Part shown: piece by piece, positions 1 to 8,903 of the stretch | Layout: each line of letters starts with the position of its first letter | How positions within the stretch are numbered: position 1 is the first letter of the stretch | From: Bacteroidia bacterium | Lineage (GTDB): Bacteria > Bacteroidota > Bacteroidia > Bacteroidales > UBA932 | Reading direction: 5' to 3' | Assembly: GCA_021153285.1 (NCBI GenBank) | Contig: JAGKTT010000014.1 | Location: 55,422-119,421 of the forward strand | DNA: 64,000 bases | Program-made: the position numbers and the translations under genes | Notes under the pieces: model-generated | The model's input: the letters and a program-made list of their open reading frames with translations, nothing else | The model's database searches: none | Told to the model about the DNA's origin: nothing

Positions 1-1446
1 GTTGACTGTCTGCATTGCACCAAGATTCCAACCAGAAGCCCAAGTAGTCTCATCAGTCCACTGATCAAGAGCGATAACCCAGATCACATACTGCTCACCC
101 TCAACAAACTCAACAGATGTCTTGAGATCAGCAATAGGATACTCCTCGATTGAACCGTCGAAATAGTTGTCATCAAGAGGTGTATCGTTCTCATCCACAT
201 ACCAAGGTGACCATCCGAAATCCATCCAGTCGTTAGGATCTGCAACGTACTCGACTACAGGTCTGAGCTCGTCAAGGATAGCATCAGCGTTAAAGTCTGC
301 AACAGGTGACACTCCGACAAGGTAACCGTGTACACCGCTGTTCATCTCGACAGTAAGGTTGCCCTTACCAGCCTGGATAGTCTTGAATGCCTTAGTTGTA
401 AGAGTTACTGAAGCAGTAACAGTCTTGCCACCCTCAGCAACTGCAAGAACCTTGAGTGTTCCCTCTGCAACTGCAGCACCTGAAGCGATAGCCTCAGCTG
501 TTGGAGCAGTAACATCGAACTCTGCCTGACCGTACTCGGCAAGGTACTGAGTGTTCTCCTTGATAACCCAACCTGCAGGAACTTCCTTCACCCAGTCAGT
601 GATGTTGGTAGCAGCAACAGGAATAGTAGCTGTCTTACCAGGGTTAACGAACTGAGTTGAAATAAGGCCACCGTAGTTAGAAGCAAATCTGAATGAGGCA
701 GCTCCATCAATAGTTACTGTAATGGTGTTGCCATCTGGCAGAGTGATAGTAACATACATAGGAGTCTCCTCACCCAAGCCTTGTGCCTCTTCCTCGTCAG
801 TATAGTTGTCTGTATAAACAACCTCAGCATCAGAGAATACACAAGGCTTGTTGTTACCGATGTTGATCCACTCTTCGCCATCGAATGTTACATAGACATT
901 ACCTGTAGCAGGGTCAACGTCCACCTGTGGAGTTACACCTACCACTGGAACAGGATTGCCCTCAGCATCTGTTACGACAACCGGCTTGCCATCCTCATAG
1001 ATAGCCCAGTAAAGCACGCCGTTGAGTGTAGTAGTAGTAACTACACCTGTAAGATCCTGTTCATACTCAGGATATACAGTGAACTTAGATCCGTCAGAGA
1101 GTGTGATCTCGTAAGAACCGTCATTCTGCTTAACGCAAGATGAAACAGTCACAAGGCCTTTAATCTGTGTGCCAAGGTCACCTACCTGTGTGCCAAGGTC
1201 ACCTACCTGTCCCTGAAGAGCTGTAATCTTACCCTCAAGCAAAGTCTGAAGGGCCTGGAGCTCGTTGTTAAGACGTGTCTCAAGGTCTTTCAATCTCTGA
1301 TCGAGATCAGCGATATCACCCTCCACCTTGTCGATTCTGTCATTGAGAGCAGAATCATCGTAGCAAGATGTAAAAACAGGACACGCGAGTGCTGCAAGGA
1401 TCATCGATCCTCCGACAGCTTTCTTAAAAAATTGTCCGATCTTCAT
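1..1446 (-). CDS. DUF4988-like coiled-coil surface lipoprotein, 3' end outside window
   Basis: The reading frame is open from the ATG at 1446 to the window edge, so only the first ~482 residues are visible. An N-terminal lipoprotein signal ends near FTSCYDD; acidic residues just after the Cys are typical of surface-exported Bacteroidota lipoproteins. Residues ~30-85 form a heptad-rich coiled coil (DRIDKVEGDIADLDQRL and onward) containing an exact duplication of one heptad, VGDLGTQ. Next comes a short beta segment (YEITLSDGSKFTVYP) resembling the DUF4988 region found at the N terminus of many Bacteroidales surface proteins, followed by beta-rich Ig-like sequence. It is the last visible gene of a leftward run, 46 bases after the preceding stop. 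A function is not evident; a surface adhesin or glycan-binding role is an inference from architecture only. Confidence 0.8.
   Translation of the reverse strand, partial: MKIGQFFKKAVGGSMILAALACPVFTSCYDDSALNDRIDKVEGDIADLDQRLKDLETRLNNELQALQTLLEGKITALQGQVGDLGTQVGDLGTQIKGLVTVSSCVKQNDGSYEITLSDGSKFTVYPEYEQDLTGVVTTTTLNGVLYWAIYEDGKPVVVTDAEGNPVPVVGVTPQVDVDPATGNVYVTFDGEEWINIGNNKPCVFSDAEVVYTDNYTDEEEAQGLGEETPMYVTITLPDGNTITVTIDGAASFRFASNYGGLISTQFVNPGKTATIPVAATNITDWVKEVPAGWVIKENTQYLAEYGQAEFDVTAPTAEAIASGAAVAEGTLKVLAVAEGGKTVTASVTLTTKAFKTIQAGKGNLTVEMNSGVHGYLVGVSPVADFNADAILDELRPVVEYVADPNDWMDFGWSPWYVDENDTPLDDNYFDGSIEEYPIADLKTSVEFVEGEQYVIWVIALDQWTDETTWASGWNLGAMQTVN
1165..1206. repeat. Exact 21-bp tandem duplication in a coiled-coil coding region
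   Basis: Two identical adjacent 21-base units (1165-1185 and 1186-1206) lie inside the coiled coil of the lipoprotein at 1-1446. Each unit encodes seven residues, VGDLGTQ, exactly one heptad, so gain or loss of a unit lengthens or shortens the coil without disturbing frame or register. Confidence 0.9.
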
Positions 1447-1492
1447 AATTGTAAATAATTAAGGTTAATAAATAGTAATATAGTAAATTGAA

Positions 1493-3730
1493 TTACTTTT
1501 CCGTATAATTCGGGAAGTACCAGTTGAGCTTGCGAGGCTCCGATCCATCACCTGGAAGTATCCAGTAGAAGAGTTTGCTGATAGCCTGCGTACCGTCCTC
1601 ATTCTCACCAAATGCCACGCAACCTGCGAGATGATCCTTGCCTGCATTTGCCACATCAGTTACATATGGACTTCCAAGATAACCGGTAGATGCACTCAAT
1701 CCACCATAGGTTGGATCGCCCACCTTTGTGTACCAATGGTTATAGAACTCGAATGCACGCATATCTGAAGGTCCGCCCGGTTCTGTCGGAAGAGCGTGGA
1801 GATACAATGCATTCTCATCATCACACTGAACAAGGTACTTGAATGTCGCAACATCCTTGATGCTGTTGAACATTACAGACCAGGTACCGTTCTCTGGGTT
1901 ATATGTCGGAACGATTTCCACTGTAGGATCCGGACCTGGTTCCATACCGCCAGTAGTATATTCCACAAACTTGACCTCACTGACAACACCGTCAAGGTCT
2001 TCAGCTATATATACATACTTGAATGTAGAGAGTGGATCGAAACCGGTATAAGCGAATGACTCCTCACCTGAAGGAACCCTCCACCACTGGTTCATATACA
2101 TAGAATGGTCACCAGGCTGGAAGAAGAAGTCCATCCACTCGTCACGGCTAGCTGTCACATCCGGAACCTGATATGGAGGGAGCTCGTCATTCATTCCGAT
2201 ATTGATGAACCATACATTAGCAGTGTTAGATGGATCGTACTTAACCACGAATCTTGCACCTGACGGTGTAATATCTGTAAATGTAAGAGATGCATTAGCC
2301 TTGCAGTCCTGTGGTCTGTCTGTCACTCTAGGCTTAGTGCGGAACGGCTCAGAGAAGAAGATCTCAGTATACTCGTTGAAAGCATTCTGGCCACAATATG
2401 CGATTACATATTCTGTGTCAGGCTCGACTCCTGCAAACTCAGCCCATACAGTCTTGAACTCGCTTCCGTTAGGCTGCTGTGTCTCCATATCAAAGCTGAA
2501 ATTGTTATTATGAATAGCATAACCAGCCGCAGCTATCTCGTTCCTGAGCGAGGTTCTCAGCTCATCATCACCTTCGATATATTCACGGGCAGGACGATAA
2601 TATCCGCCATAAGAAGGCTTATCCATCGGGAGAAGGAGGTGATAACCGTTACGGCACTCTTTGCCAAGAGTTACGGCAAGTTCAAGATAAGAAGCGCCGC
2701 AGATATCGCCTAATTCGTATGTCATAGCAGCTTCCTCTCGGTCCTCAGGCTTCTCCATAAGCTGGAAGTCCTGTCTGGCATATGAGTCAGACGGAGTAAG
2801 ATTTGCGTCACAAGCAAAAGCAATAGCAGTAAAGACGTGGTCTGGATTAGCATTTGACCAAGGACCGATCTGGTATGTAAGAGCTTCGGTATTAGAAGCG
2901 TCTACCGGATCGTTAGGAACATATCCGTGACGGATGAAATCTCTGAGAAGTCTGCCACCGAATGCATCCTCAAAAGCATCAATAGCGGAAGCATCAGTAC
3001 AGTAATAATATACACCGGCAGCATCATCATTAGGAGTCTGACGGATCTCCGCACCCACATATGTCGTACGGACAGCGAGCTCCACCCAAGGATTTCCTAC
3101 AAGAGCCTTCTTAGGGGTCTCGACATATACGAGCTTGAGATCGGTAAGAGCGGCCTCAGAGGCACTATTGTCATAGCAGGCACCCACAGCGATAATGTAC
3201 TGACAGCCTGGAACTATCTTCTGCTGGGCGTAAGAAGTGTTAGCCCAGTCATACTCCATTTCAAAGTAGTCCTCACCTATAGTCTCCTGATCGATAGCGA
3301 AACCGCCGCTGCCACTGGTATTGAACAGATGTGAAACGATGATCTGCTCCACCTCCTGCTCCGAAACGCCCATTCCACCTTCCTCAAGCATATAATTATA
3401 GAGGATAGCGAGAGGGTACACGTCCACTCTATAAGAAGCGACGTTCTCACCCGGACGGCATACGAAAGTGAAGTTTGTCTCTGTAAGATCAGTTACCTCT
3501 ACAGACACACCGTCCTCAGAAGCTACGACCTCGCGGTCATAAATCTTCATAGCTATTTCCGGATGCGGTACAGGATACTCTCCGTCGATAAGGATTGTAT
3601 CTGCATCAGAGATGAACGGATCATCCGGGGTATTTACATCAATAGGCTTGTCTTCACAAGAGCAGAAGGCATTAATAGCCAATGCTCCGACTACACCTAA
3701 AAAGCAAATTTTAGAAAAAACTGTTTTCAT
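1493..3730 (-). CDS. Large fibronectin-III-like surface lipoprotein
   Basis: 745 residues. The signal peptide MKTVFSKICFLGVVGALAINAF leads to a lipobox Cys at about residue 25 followed by EDK. The rest is a series of beta-sandwich-like units with the alternating pattern of fibronectin type III folds (for example VEVTDLTETNFTFVCRPGE and LTFTDITPSGARFVVKYDP), each followed by a linker. No catalytic motif was recognised. It starts 11 bases after the broken Omp28 paralogue and sits in the same leftward run, so it is probably exported to the same surface. It is similar in style to the 947-residue lipoprotein at 12823-15666, which is likewise next to an Omp28-like gene. Function unknown; adhesion or binding is inferred from fold style only. 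Confidence 0.8.
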   Translation of the reverse strand: MKTVFSKICFLGVVGALAINAFCSCEDKPIDVNTPDDPFISDADTILIDGEYPVPHPEIAMKIYDREVVASEDGVSVEVTDLTETNFTFVCRPGENVASYRVDVYPLAILYNYMLEEGGMGVSEQEVEQIIVSHLFNTSGSGGFAIDQETIGEDYFEMEYDWANTSYAQQKIVPGCQYIIAVGACYDNSASEAALTDLKLVYVETPKKALVGNPWVELAVRTTYVGAEIRQTPNDDAAGVYYYCTDASAIDAFEDAFGGRLLRDFIRHGYVPNDPVDASNTEALTYQIGPWSNANPDHVFTAIAFACDANLTPSDSYARQDFQLMEKPEDREEAAMTYELGDICGASYLELAVTLGKECRNGYHLLLPMDKPSYGGYYRPAREYIEGDDELRTSLRNEIAAAGYAIHNNNFSFDMETQQPNGSEFKTVWAEFAGVEPDTEYVIAYCGQNAFNEYTEIFFSEPFRTKPRVTDRPQDCKANASLTFTDITPSGARFVVKYDPSNTANVWFINIGMNDELPPYQVPDVTASRDEWMDFFFQPGDHSMYMNQWWRVPSGEESFAYTGFDPLSTFKYVYIAEDLDGVVSEVKFVEYTTGGMEPGPDPTVEIVPTYNPENGTWSVMFNSIKDVATFKYLVQCDDENALYLHALPTEPGGPSDMRAFEFYNHWYTKVGDPTYGGLSASTGYLGSPYVTDVANAGKDHLAGCVAFGENEDGTQAISKLFYWILPGDGSEPRKLNWYFPNYTEK

Positions 3731-3741
3731 AGTATTGATAA

Positions 3742-4415
3742 TTATTTTCTTTTATAGTCACTTACACCACTATTCAGAAGGCAGTAATTAAGATTATTAG
3801 CATTGCCCTCAGAATCTATTGCAATTGCATATATATATGTATTCTCGAGGTTCCACACTTCATCTATTTCGATCTCGTATGTCTTCTCCACCTCGGTTCC
3901 AGCTGTCACATTGTTATTACCGATTCGGTCACCACGATATGTAGCCGACACTATTTCACGCACTACGTGCCTGTGTGTATAGTTATCGTGCTCCTTCATT
4001 CCGTCCTTCTGGTAATACTTCACCTTATCCTCTATGACATATACGCCGCAACGCCAAGGTGCATCAATTTCAGAATGTATCTTCACTGTCACCGAAGCGA
4101 TTCCGTCTGCAACAGAAGATGATACAGCCACACCACAATATGAAGGATTATCCTCCATATCTTCGTACAGATGCTCTCTGAGATTGACTCCTTCCACAAG
4201 TGAACCGCCATAATGCATATCCACCACATATGACGGGAACCCAAGAGAAGTGATATTCATATCCATCATTATCTTGTCCGTAGCATCTATAGCAAGGTCA
4301 TCCTTGTCACTTTTTCAGGCTCAGGAGTCGGGGTATCTGGTTCTACCGGATCACCGCACGAGAGACCGCACAGCATTGCGGCCATCAGCATAAATATGTT
4401 GATTGACTTCTTCAT
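3742..4415 (-). pseudogene. Omp28-like lipoprotein paralogue, internally deleted and frameshifted
   Basis: An ATG at 4415 opens a lipoprotein signal (MKKSINIFMLMAAMLCGLSC then GDPVEPDTPTPEPE) that runs into a stop at 4287-4289. In another frame, sequence starting at about DKDDLAIDATDKI and continuing as the open frame at 3742-4269 matches the C-terminal half of the neighbouring Omp28-like protein: DLAIDATDKIMMDMNITSLG lines up with DPMTIEATGLFYKAYGMSG, and NPSYCGVAVSSSV with YPATCGVAIETSY. The Ig-like and CxxC thioredoxin-like parts, about 140 residues, are missing. One extra A in the A5 run at about 4311-4315 would restore a single frame, giving a ~224-residue lipoprotein without the redox domain. 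It could be a real pseudogene, a shortened gene with a sequencing error, or an assembly artefact. Confidence 0.7.
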
Positions 4416-4421
4416 ACACCG

Positions 4422-5525
4422 TTACTTATTAAGTATATAGTCCGCAGAACCACCCAGAGAGCACTCATTAGCATTGTTACAATTGAATGTAACACCACCG
4501 TCAGCAGTAGTCATCGCGATAACGACAACTCGCATATTATCAGGGTTCCATCCCTTCTCCAGTTCCACACTATTTACAGCAGTAACCTCTACACCTGGAG
4601 TAAATGGATTCTTCTTATTGATGTTCATTCCGGTAATATCGGGAGCAAACATCTTTCTGACTACATTGTTATGGATATACTCTCCATTAGCTCCAGACTG
4701 TGTCGCACTGATTCCATCTTCAAGAAGGAAGATATGATATTTGTGACGGGCAGCTACATTGGATGTTATCTTTGAAGTAACTGTAACCTTTCCGGCAGCT
4801 GAATCATAAGATGTTTCAATCGCTACTCCGCAAGTAGCCGGATACATTTCCAGTTCATCTTCAATCGCACTGATCATACCGGCCGGTTCCCTTGACACGC
4901 CACCTTCCTGCTTTCTCATATTTATATTGAAATATGGTAATCCTGACATTCCATACGCCTTATAGAAAAGACCTGTGGCTTCAATCGTCATCGGATCCGC
5001 CATATTATAGTCCATATGGAAGGACAATGGAATGAGTACTCCCGGCATCTGAGTCTGGACTTCCTTGATATTGTGGCTCAGAGATGGACAATTCACACAT
5101 CCTACAGATGTAAACTGCTCACCGATAACCTTCTGGAAATAGCTTTTCTGACCTGCCACTTCAGCTGCTGTGACCTTTATTTCATTTTCTGAAGTATGAT
5201 TTCCTCCGGAATAAAGCGTAGCCTTGAAGACATATTCTCCCGGTGCTGAGGTAGAGAAAGTATTGGCTCCGGCAGACATTTCCGCATTCTTACCAGAGAC
5301 AGTATAGACGATCTTCATAGTCTTCTCATTACTAACATCCTTGGATCCGAACATTACACGGAAAGTGACGCAGTCCACTCCGTCAGCCGCAATGGAAGTC
5401 TTGTCTGCGAATATTTTCAATACGCCCTCGGGCACAAGTTCATCCTGTTTGTCCGGCTCAGTACAAGATATTGCACTGAAAATGACTGACAGGAGCGCCA
5501 ACATATAAATCTTGAAATTCTTCAT
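4422..5525 (-). CDS. Omp28-like surface lipoprotein with CxxC motif (CVNC)
   Basis: 367 residues. Lipobox Cys at residue 21 (FSAISC). Residues ~32-120 form an Ig-like domain (VLKIFADKTSIAADGVDCVTF onward). A thioredoxin-like segment follows with the redox-type motif C143-V-N-C146-P, then the Omp28-family C-terminal region (HKYHIFLLEDGISATQSGAN, HNNVVRKMF, WNPDNMRVVVIAM). The family is anchored in the outer membrane of Bacteroidota, and its physiological role is not settled. It begins 3 bases after the stop of the upstream Omp28-like gene. Two other family members in the window carry CFNC and CPAC, so the active-site dipeptide varies. The CxxC and thioredoxin-like context suggest thiol-disulfide chemistry at the surface; that is inference. 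Confidence 0.85.
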   Translation of the reverse strand: MKNFKIYMLALLSVIFSAISCTEPDKQDELVPEGVLKIFADKTSIAADGVDCVTFRVMFGSKDVSNEKTMKIVYTVSGKNAEMSAGANTFSTSAPGEYVFKATLYSGGNHTSENEIKVTAAEVAGQKSYFQKVIGEQFTSVGCVNCPSLSHNIKEVQTQMPGVLIPLSFHMDYNMADPMTIEATGLFYKAYGMSGLPYFNINMRKQEGGVSREPAGMISAIEDELEMYPATCGVAIETSYDSAAGKVTVTSKITSNVAARHKYHIFLLEDGISATQSGANGEYIHNNVVRKMFAPDITGMNINKKNPFTPGVEVTAVNSVELEKGWNPDNMRVVVIAMTTADGGVTFNCNNANECSLGGSADYILNK

Positions 5526-5528
5526 CTC

Positions 5529-6644
5529 TTAGTTATATCTGTAATCCAATGTCTTACCATAGCCGCACTCAGCACAGTTATTTACCTGTGACGATCCATC
5601 AGCATTCTTCTTATGTACAAGAATTACAGCTCTCATATTCTTAAGGAATTCATCAGACGGAACTGCTCCCAATTCGAATTCGAACGAACGGTCGAGCTCC
5701 GAACCATCATTAAGATCGAATACAGAAGCGGTTCTGTAAGTAAGGAAATTATCTCCACTGACCGCAAGGACAACATTACTGTATAGCCCCTCATCATTGT
5801 CAGTATATCCACCCTGATACTCTAGATTATCAGCTACGATAGTACAAACCATATCATAAGTTCCTGTCGCACCCGCCTTTACTGATGCATCCACCAAAAG
5901 CTTGGTTCCGTCCAAAGCCACTTTTGAAATCTTTATACCCACTGCTGCTGGAGCCTCGATACGACGGGTCATAATCTCATCAGTGATAGTCACTGTGCTT
6001 GATGATGTATTCAGACTTGCCATATCATAGCAGTTTGTCGGAAAGGCAGCATTGCCCTCTCCCATCTGGCGGAACACGGCTGAAGCAAGGTCGCCGCCAC
6101 CGAAATCTACACGGAAAGGATGTCCCTTCTCCTCATTATGACAAGCCAGAACTATCGAATGATCCATAGCATCCTCTCCAAGAGAGTGAAGGGCGGTTGT
6201 CATTCTCGGACAGTTGAAGCACCAGGTACCGGTAAGTTTGAAAATAGCCACATTTCTATGGAACATTTCATACTTGGCACGGTTTACAGCCTTTATCTTG
6301 ACTGTATTTGATGTCTCCTTGCCATTGAAGATTCCGACGAACTCGAATTCTCCGTCAGCAATCGAAGTGAAACCGGTAGAGTAACGGGGCAGTCTGGTTT
6401 CATCCTTTACATTCTTAAAGAATATTGTTCCTTTATTGGCTTCTGTTGTAACGACATTTCCATTTTCATCAGTGATGGTGAATGTCGCGATGTCCTTTCC
6501 GTCAGCCTCTATCTGGGTCTTATCGACAGAAATGGTCATAGCACCATCGCCAGGAGTGCCTACAGGGGTCCCCGCAGGGTCATCGCAAGAAGTAAAAGTT
6601 GGTATCATTGCCGCAGCAATGATACCATAAATCATCTTTTTCAT
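5529..6644 (-). CDS. Omp28-like surface lipoprotein with CxxC motif (CFNC)
   Basis: 371 residues. Lipobox Cys at residue 20 (MIPTFTSC) followed by DDP, an acidic start typical of surface export. Ig-like domain ~35-120 (MTISVDKTQIEADGKDIATF). The thioredoxin-like segment has W141-C-F-N-C145-P, close to the classical WCxxC arrangement, followed by helices and FPTNCYDM, where the FPT stands where thioredoxins carry the cis-proline. The C-terminal region resembles other Omp28-family members (YDMVCTIVADNLEYQGGYTD, FLKNMRAVILVHKKN). Only 9 bases separate it from the DUF6029 gene upstream and 3 from the next Omp28-like gene, so co-transcription is near certain. Role as a surface thiol-redox protein is inferred. 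Confidence 0.85.
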   Translation of the reverse strand: MKKMIYGIIAAAMIPTFTSCDDPAGTPVGTPGDGAMTISVDKTQIEADGKDIATFTITDENGNVVTTEANKGTIFFKNVKDETRLPRYSTGFTSIADGEFEFVGIFNGKETSNTVKIKAVNRAKYEMFHRNVAIFKLTGTWCFNCPRMTTALHSLGEDAMDHSIVLACHNEEKGHPFRVDFGGGDLASAVFRQMGEGNAAFPTNCYDMASLNTSSSTVTITDEIMTRRIEAPAAVGIKISKVALDGTKLLVDASVKAGATGTYDMVCTIVADNLEYQGGYTDNDEGLYSNVVLAVSGDNFLTYRTASVFDLNDGSELDRSFEFELGAVPSDEFLKNMRAVILVHKKNADGSSQVNNCAECGYGKTLDYRYN

Positions 6645-6653
6645 ATATTAATG

Positions 6654-8294
6654 TTAGAAAGAAGTTGTAATCGTAAGATTTGCACCTGTATAAGCTGGGA
6701 TGGTACGACATACACCACCGGAGCAGATGAAGCCCTGCTTATAACGGCCGTAACCGAGAGCTACACGAGTACGTGACTTATTGTAGCTGACTCCGGCATT
6801 GTAATAGTGAACCTTTGTGCTTCCGTGATTATACATATCGCTTCCGAAGATGCTCCAATGCGGAGCGAAGTTCACCTCGAGGAGAGCCGCCATCCAATCC
6901 TTCTTGTCCTGCTTGGTCTGGAGATACTGGAGTTCAAGCTTTGTCGAGAAAGTAGATGTCCACTTGTAAAGCATATCAGCCACGATTATATTCTGAGTCA
7001 TATACTCAGGAGATGCACCATAGCTGTCATTATACTGCTGCATAGAATACAGGAGAATAGTCTTGAACTTCTTGTTCCACTGCTTCTCTATATCAAAGCT
7101 GAAGTCTCTGAAAAGAAGGTTTCCAGCCTGGAATGTACCATCCTTTGCAATGGCATAGTAGGTCGAGAAATTAGCGTGCACCCTCATACCTCTCTTTCCT
7201 CCAAGGGCAGTACCTCGACGGAAGTTGTAGAAAGCATCGATCTGGCCACCCATCTCACCGCTGTTGATGAAATTCTGCTGCACCAGTCCTGTCTGGGGGC
7301 TGTACGGATGGAATGTAGTAAGCATATAAGTGTACTGGGTACACATTGCAGGAACATAGTTCATCAGGTTAGATGTAGACACATTGCCTGAAATGATCTG
7401 CGAATTCATCCACTCAAGACGACGGCCTGTCACTGTAAGACCGAGACCGCGGCCATTGTATCCGAATTCGAGAAGCTGGGCATTTCCGTTCTTCTGAAGA
7501 TACCAGTTCTCCGCATTCATATCAGGGTTCTGGAAATATTTCTTTCCGGCAGACACATACTCAGCCTTTGCAAAGAAACCGTTGCTCTCAAAATTCACAC
7601 GGCCTGAATATCCGAGGCTGTTAGGCTTTCCGCCTTCATCGATAAGGTCTGATGAAATCGGCTCGTATCTATTCAAGACAGATCCTTCCAATGCAAGATA
7701 AGTGTTGTCCCAGTTAAGGAGATTTGAAAGCGCGAAACTGAGATCGGCACCTCTTACCTGAGTTTCTGTGTTTGTAATGGTATTGGGTCTGCTGGTATTG
7801 TTTGTAAAGACTCCCATACCGAAGCGAGGAAGTCCCCACATAGCCTTGAATGCCACTACATCCCTGTAATTGTATGTGAATCTTGCACCTGTCACTGCAT
7901 TGTTAAGTCCGAGAGCTCTTTCCTCCCAACTGCGGAAGAGAAGACCGCTTCCGAACTGCTCGTAAAATGTTCCTGCAGTCACAGAGAAATCCTCATCCAT
8001 CCAGGTAGCATAGATATTGCTGAGATTGATACCTGTCAGCTCCGACGGATATCCCACCGAGCCAGGGAGATAGCCCTCGATCTGCATACCAGCAGTGAAC
8101 TTTCCGTTGTAGTAGTCCAACTTCAGATAATTGTTCGAACCGAACCTGTCATCACCGGCAAGAGCACCTGACTTCTCATCATTTACATATGAGTAGTCAT
8201 TACTTTCTAGGCTACCTGTGAGATAACCCTTTTCCTGTGCGGAAAGCGTCACGCCACATACAAGCAGAGACGCCAATACGATAAGCTTCTTCAT
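6654..8294 (-). CDS. DUF6029-type outer-membrane beta-barrel protein
   Basis: 546 residues. Cleavable signal peptide (MKKLIVLASLLVCGVTLSAQ), then alternating aromatic/hydrophobic beta strands throughout, ending in LTITTSF with a terminal Phe as in BAM-inserted barrels. Early motifs YLTGSLESNDYSYVND and FGSNNYLKLDYYNGKFTAGM match the DUF6029 family of Bacteroidota. Near the C terminus, QGFICSGGVCRTIP places Cys524 and Cys529 close together just before the last strand, a striking feature in an otherwise Cys-poor barrel. The gene lies between a periplasmic TlpA-like thioredoxin (31 bases upstream) and Omp28-like CxxC lipoproteins (9 bases downstream), which makes a redox or secretion partnership plausible. 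The molecular function of the family is unknown to me. Confidence 0.85.
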   Translation of the reverse strand: MKKLIVLASLLVCGVTLSAQEKGYLTGSLESNDYSYVNDEKSGALAGDDRFGSNNYLKLDYYNGKFTAGMQIEGYLPGSVGYPSELTGINLSNIYATWMDEDFSVTAGTFYEQFGSGLLFRSWEERALGLNNAVTGARFTYNYRDVVAFKAMWGLPRFGMGVFTNNTSRPNTITNTETQVRGADLSFALSNLLNWDNTYLALEGSVLNRYEPISSDLIDEGGKPNSLGYSGRVNFESNGFFAKAEYVSAGKKYFQNPDMNAENWYLQKNGNAQLLEFGYNGRGLGLTVTGRRLEWMNSQIISGNVSTSNLMNYVPAMCTQYTYMLTTFHPYSPQTGLVQQNFINSGEMGGQIDAFYNFRRGTALGGKRGMRVHANFSTYYAIAKDGTFQAGNLLFRDFSFDIEKQWNKKFKTILLYSMQQYNDSYGASPEYMTQNIIVADMLYKWTSTFSTKLELQYLQTKQDKKDWMAALLEVNFAPHWSIFGSDMYNHGSTKVHYYNAGVSYNKSRTRVALGYGRYKQGFICSGGVCRTIPAYTGANLTITTSF

Positions 8295-8325
8295 TTAAAT
8301 AAATACGGTCAGTTAGTGATTAAGC

Positions 8326-8811
8326 TTACTTGGAGCACTTCTTGATGGCCTCGAGAAGCTCAAGCTCGCTGCCCGGAGTGTACGATGTGTGAGAGTAGAC
8401 AATCTTGCCTTTTCCGTCAATCACGAAAACGTGAGGAACGACAGAAACATTCATTGCTCTCATAAAGTCCTTGTTCTTATCGAAAAGGAGCACAAAGTCC
8501 TCAGCCCAACCACGGCCTTCAGAAAAAGACTTTGCCTTTGCGAGCATACGGCTGTCGTCTGTCGCAACTGCAACTACACGGAAATCAGCCTCTTCCTTCC
8601 AATCCGGAAGTGCATCGTAAACTGCATCAAGTTCGAGGATACAAGGCTTGCAGGTAGTAGACCAGAATGAAACGATCATTGGAGTTCCCTCGTCGAGGAG
8701 AGTCTTGGTGTTGACAGCTTCACCCTTAGCATTTTCTACGATAACTGAAGGGACCTGCGCAAAAGCCGTTGCAGAGACAAGGATTGCAAGGCTCAAAAGG
8801 AATGTTCTCAT
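8326..8811 (-). CDS. TlpA-like periplasmic thioredoxin
   Basis: 161 residues from the ATG at 8811. A longer frame starts at 8850, but the internal Met opens a clean signal peptide (MRTFLLSLAILVSATAFA) and leaves room for the promoter leader. The mature part is a TlpA/ResA-type thioredoxin fold: IVSFWSTTCKPCILELDAV contains the redox motif C54-K-P-C57, and VSVVPHVFVIDGKGKIVYSH carries the cis-proline loop (VVPHVFVID). Such proteins act in the periplasm, usually as thiol-disulfide reductants. It is the first gene of the run that continues into DUF6029 and the Omp28-like CxxC lipoproteins, so it is the natural electron donor or acceptor for them; that link is inference. Confidence 0.85.
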   Translation of the reverse strand: MRTFLLSLAILVSATAFAQVPSVIVENAKGEAVNTKTLLDEGTPMIVSFWSTTCKPCILELDAVYDALPDWKEEADFRVVAVATDDSRMLAKAKSFSEGRGWAEDFVLLFDKNKDFMRAMNVSVVPHVFVIDGKGKIVYSHTSYTPGSELELLEAIKKCSK

Positions 8812-8866
8812 AATTCTGTACTTAAGTTGTTTATTTACGGCCACATACAAGTGGCGATAATTCAGA

Positions 8867-8897
8867 CAAAAGTACGGAATAATCTTCTTTTTACAAA
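8867..8897 (-). promoter_or_regulatory. Bacteroidota-type promoter of the tlpA-DUF6029-Omp28 run
   Basis: Read leftward: TTTG (8897-8894), a 19-base spacer, then TACTTTTG (8874-8867), matching TTTG-N19..21-TAnnTTTG. The ATG at 8811 is about 50 bases from the expected start. The leader contains a small perfect hairpin, GCCAC-TTGTAT-GTGGC (about 8840-8855). Confidence 0.75.
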
Positions 8898-8903
8898 AAA
8901 TAA

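Noticed and set aside
781..1143. Rightward open frame of 120 codons
   Set aside because: It lies opposite the coding part of a clear lipoprotein frame that is open to the window edge; composition is a mirror of that gene and no family is recognisable.
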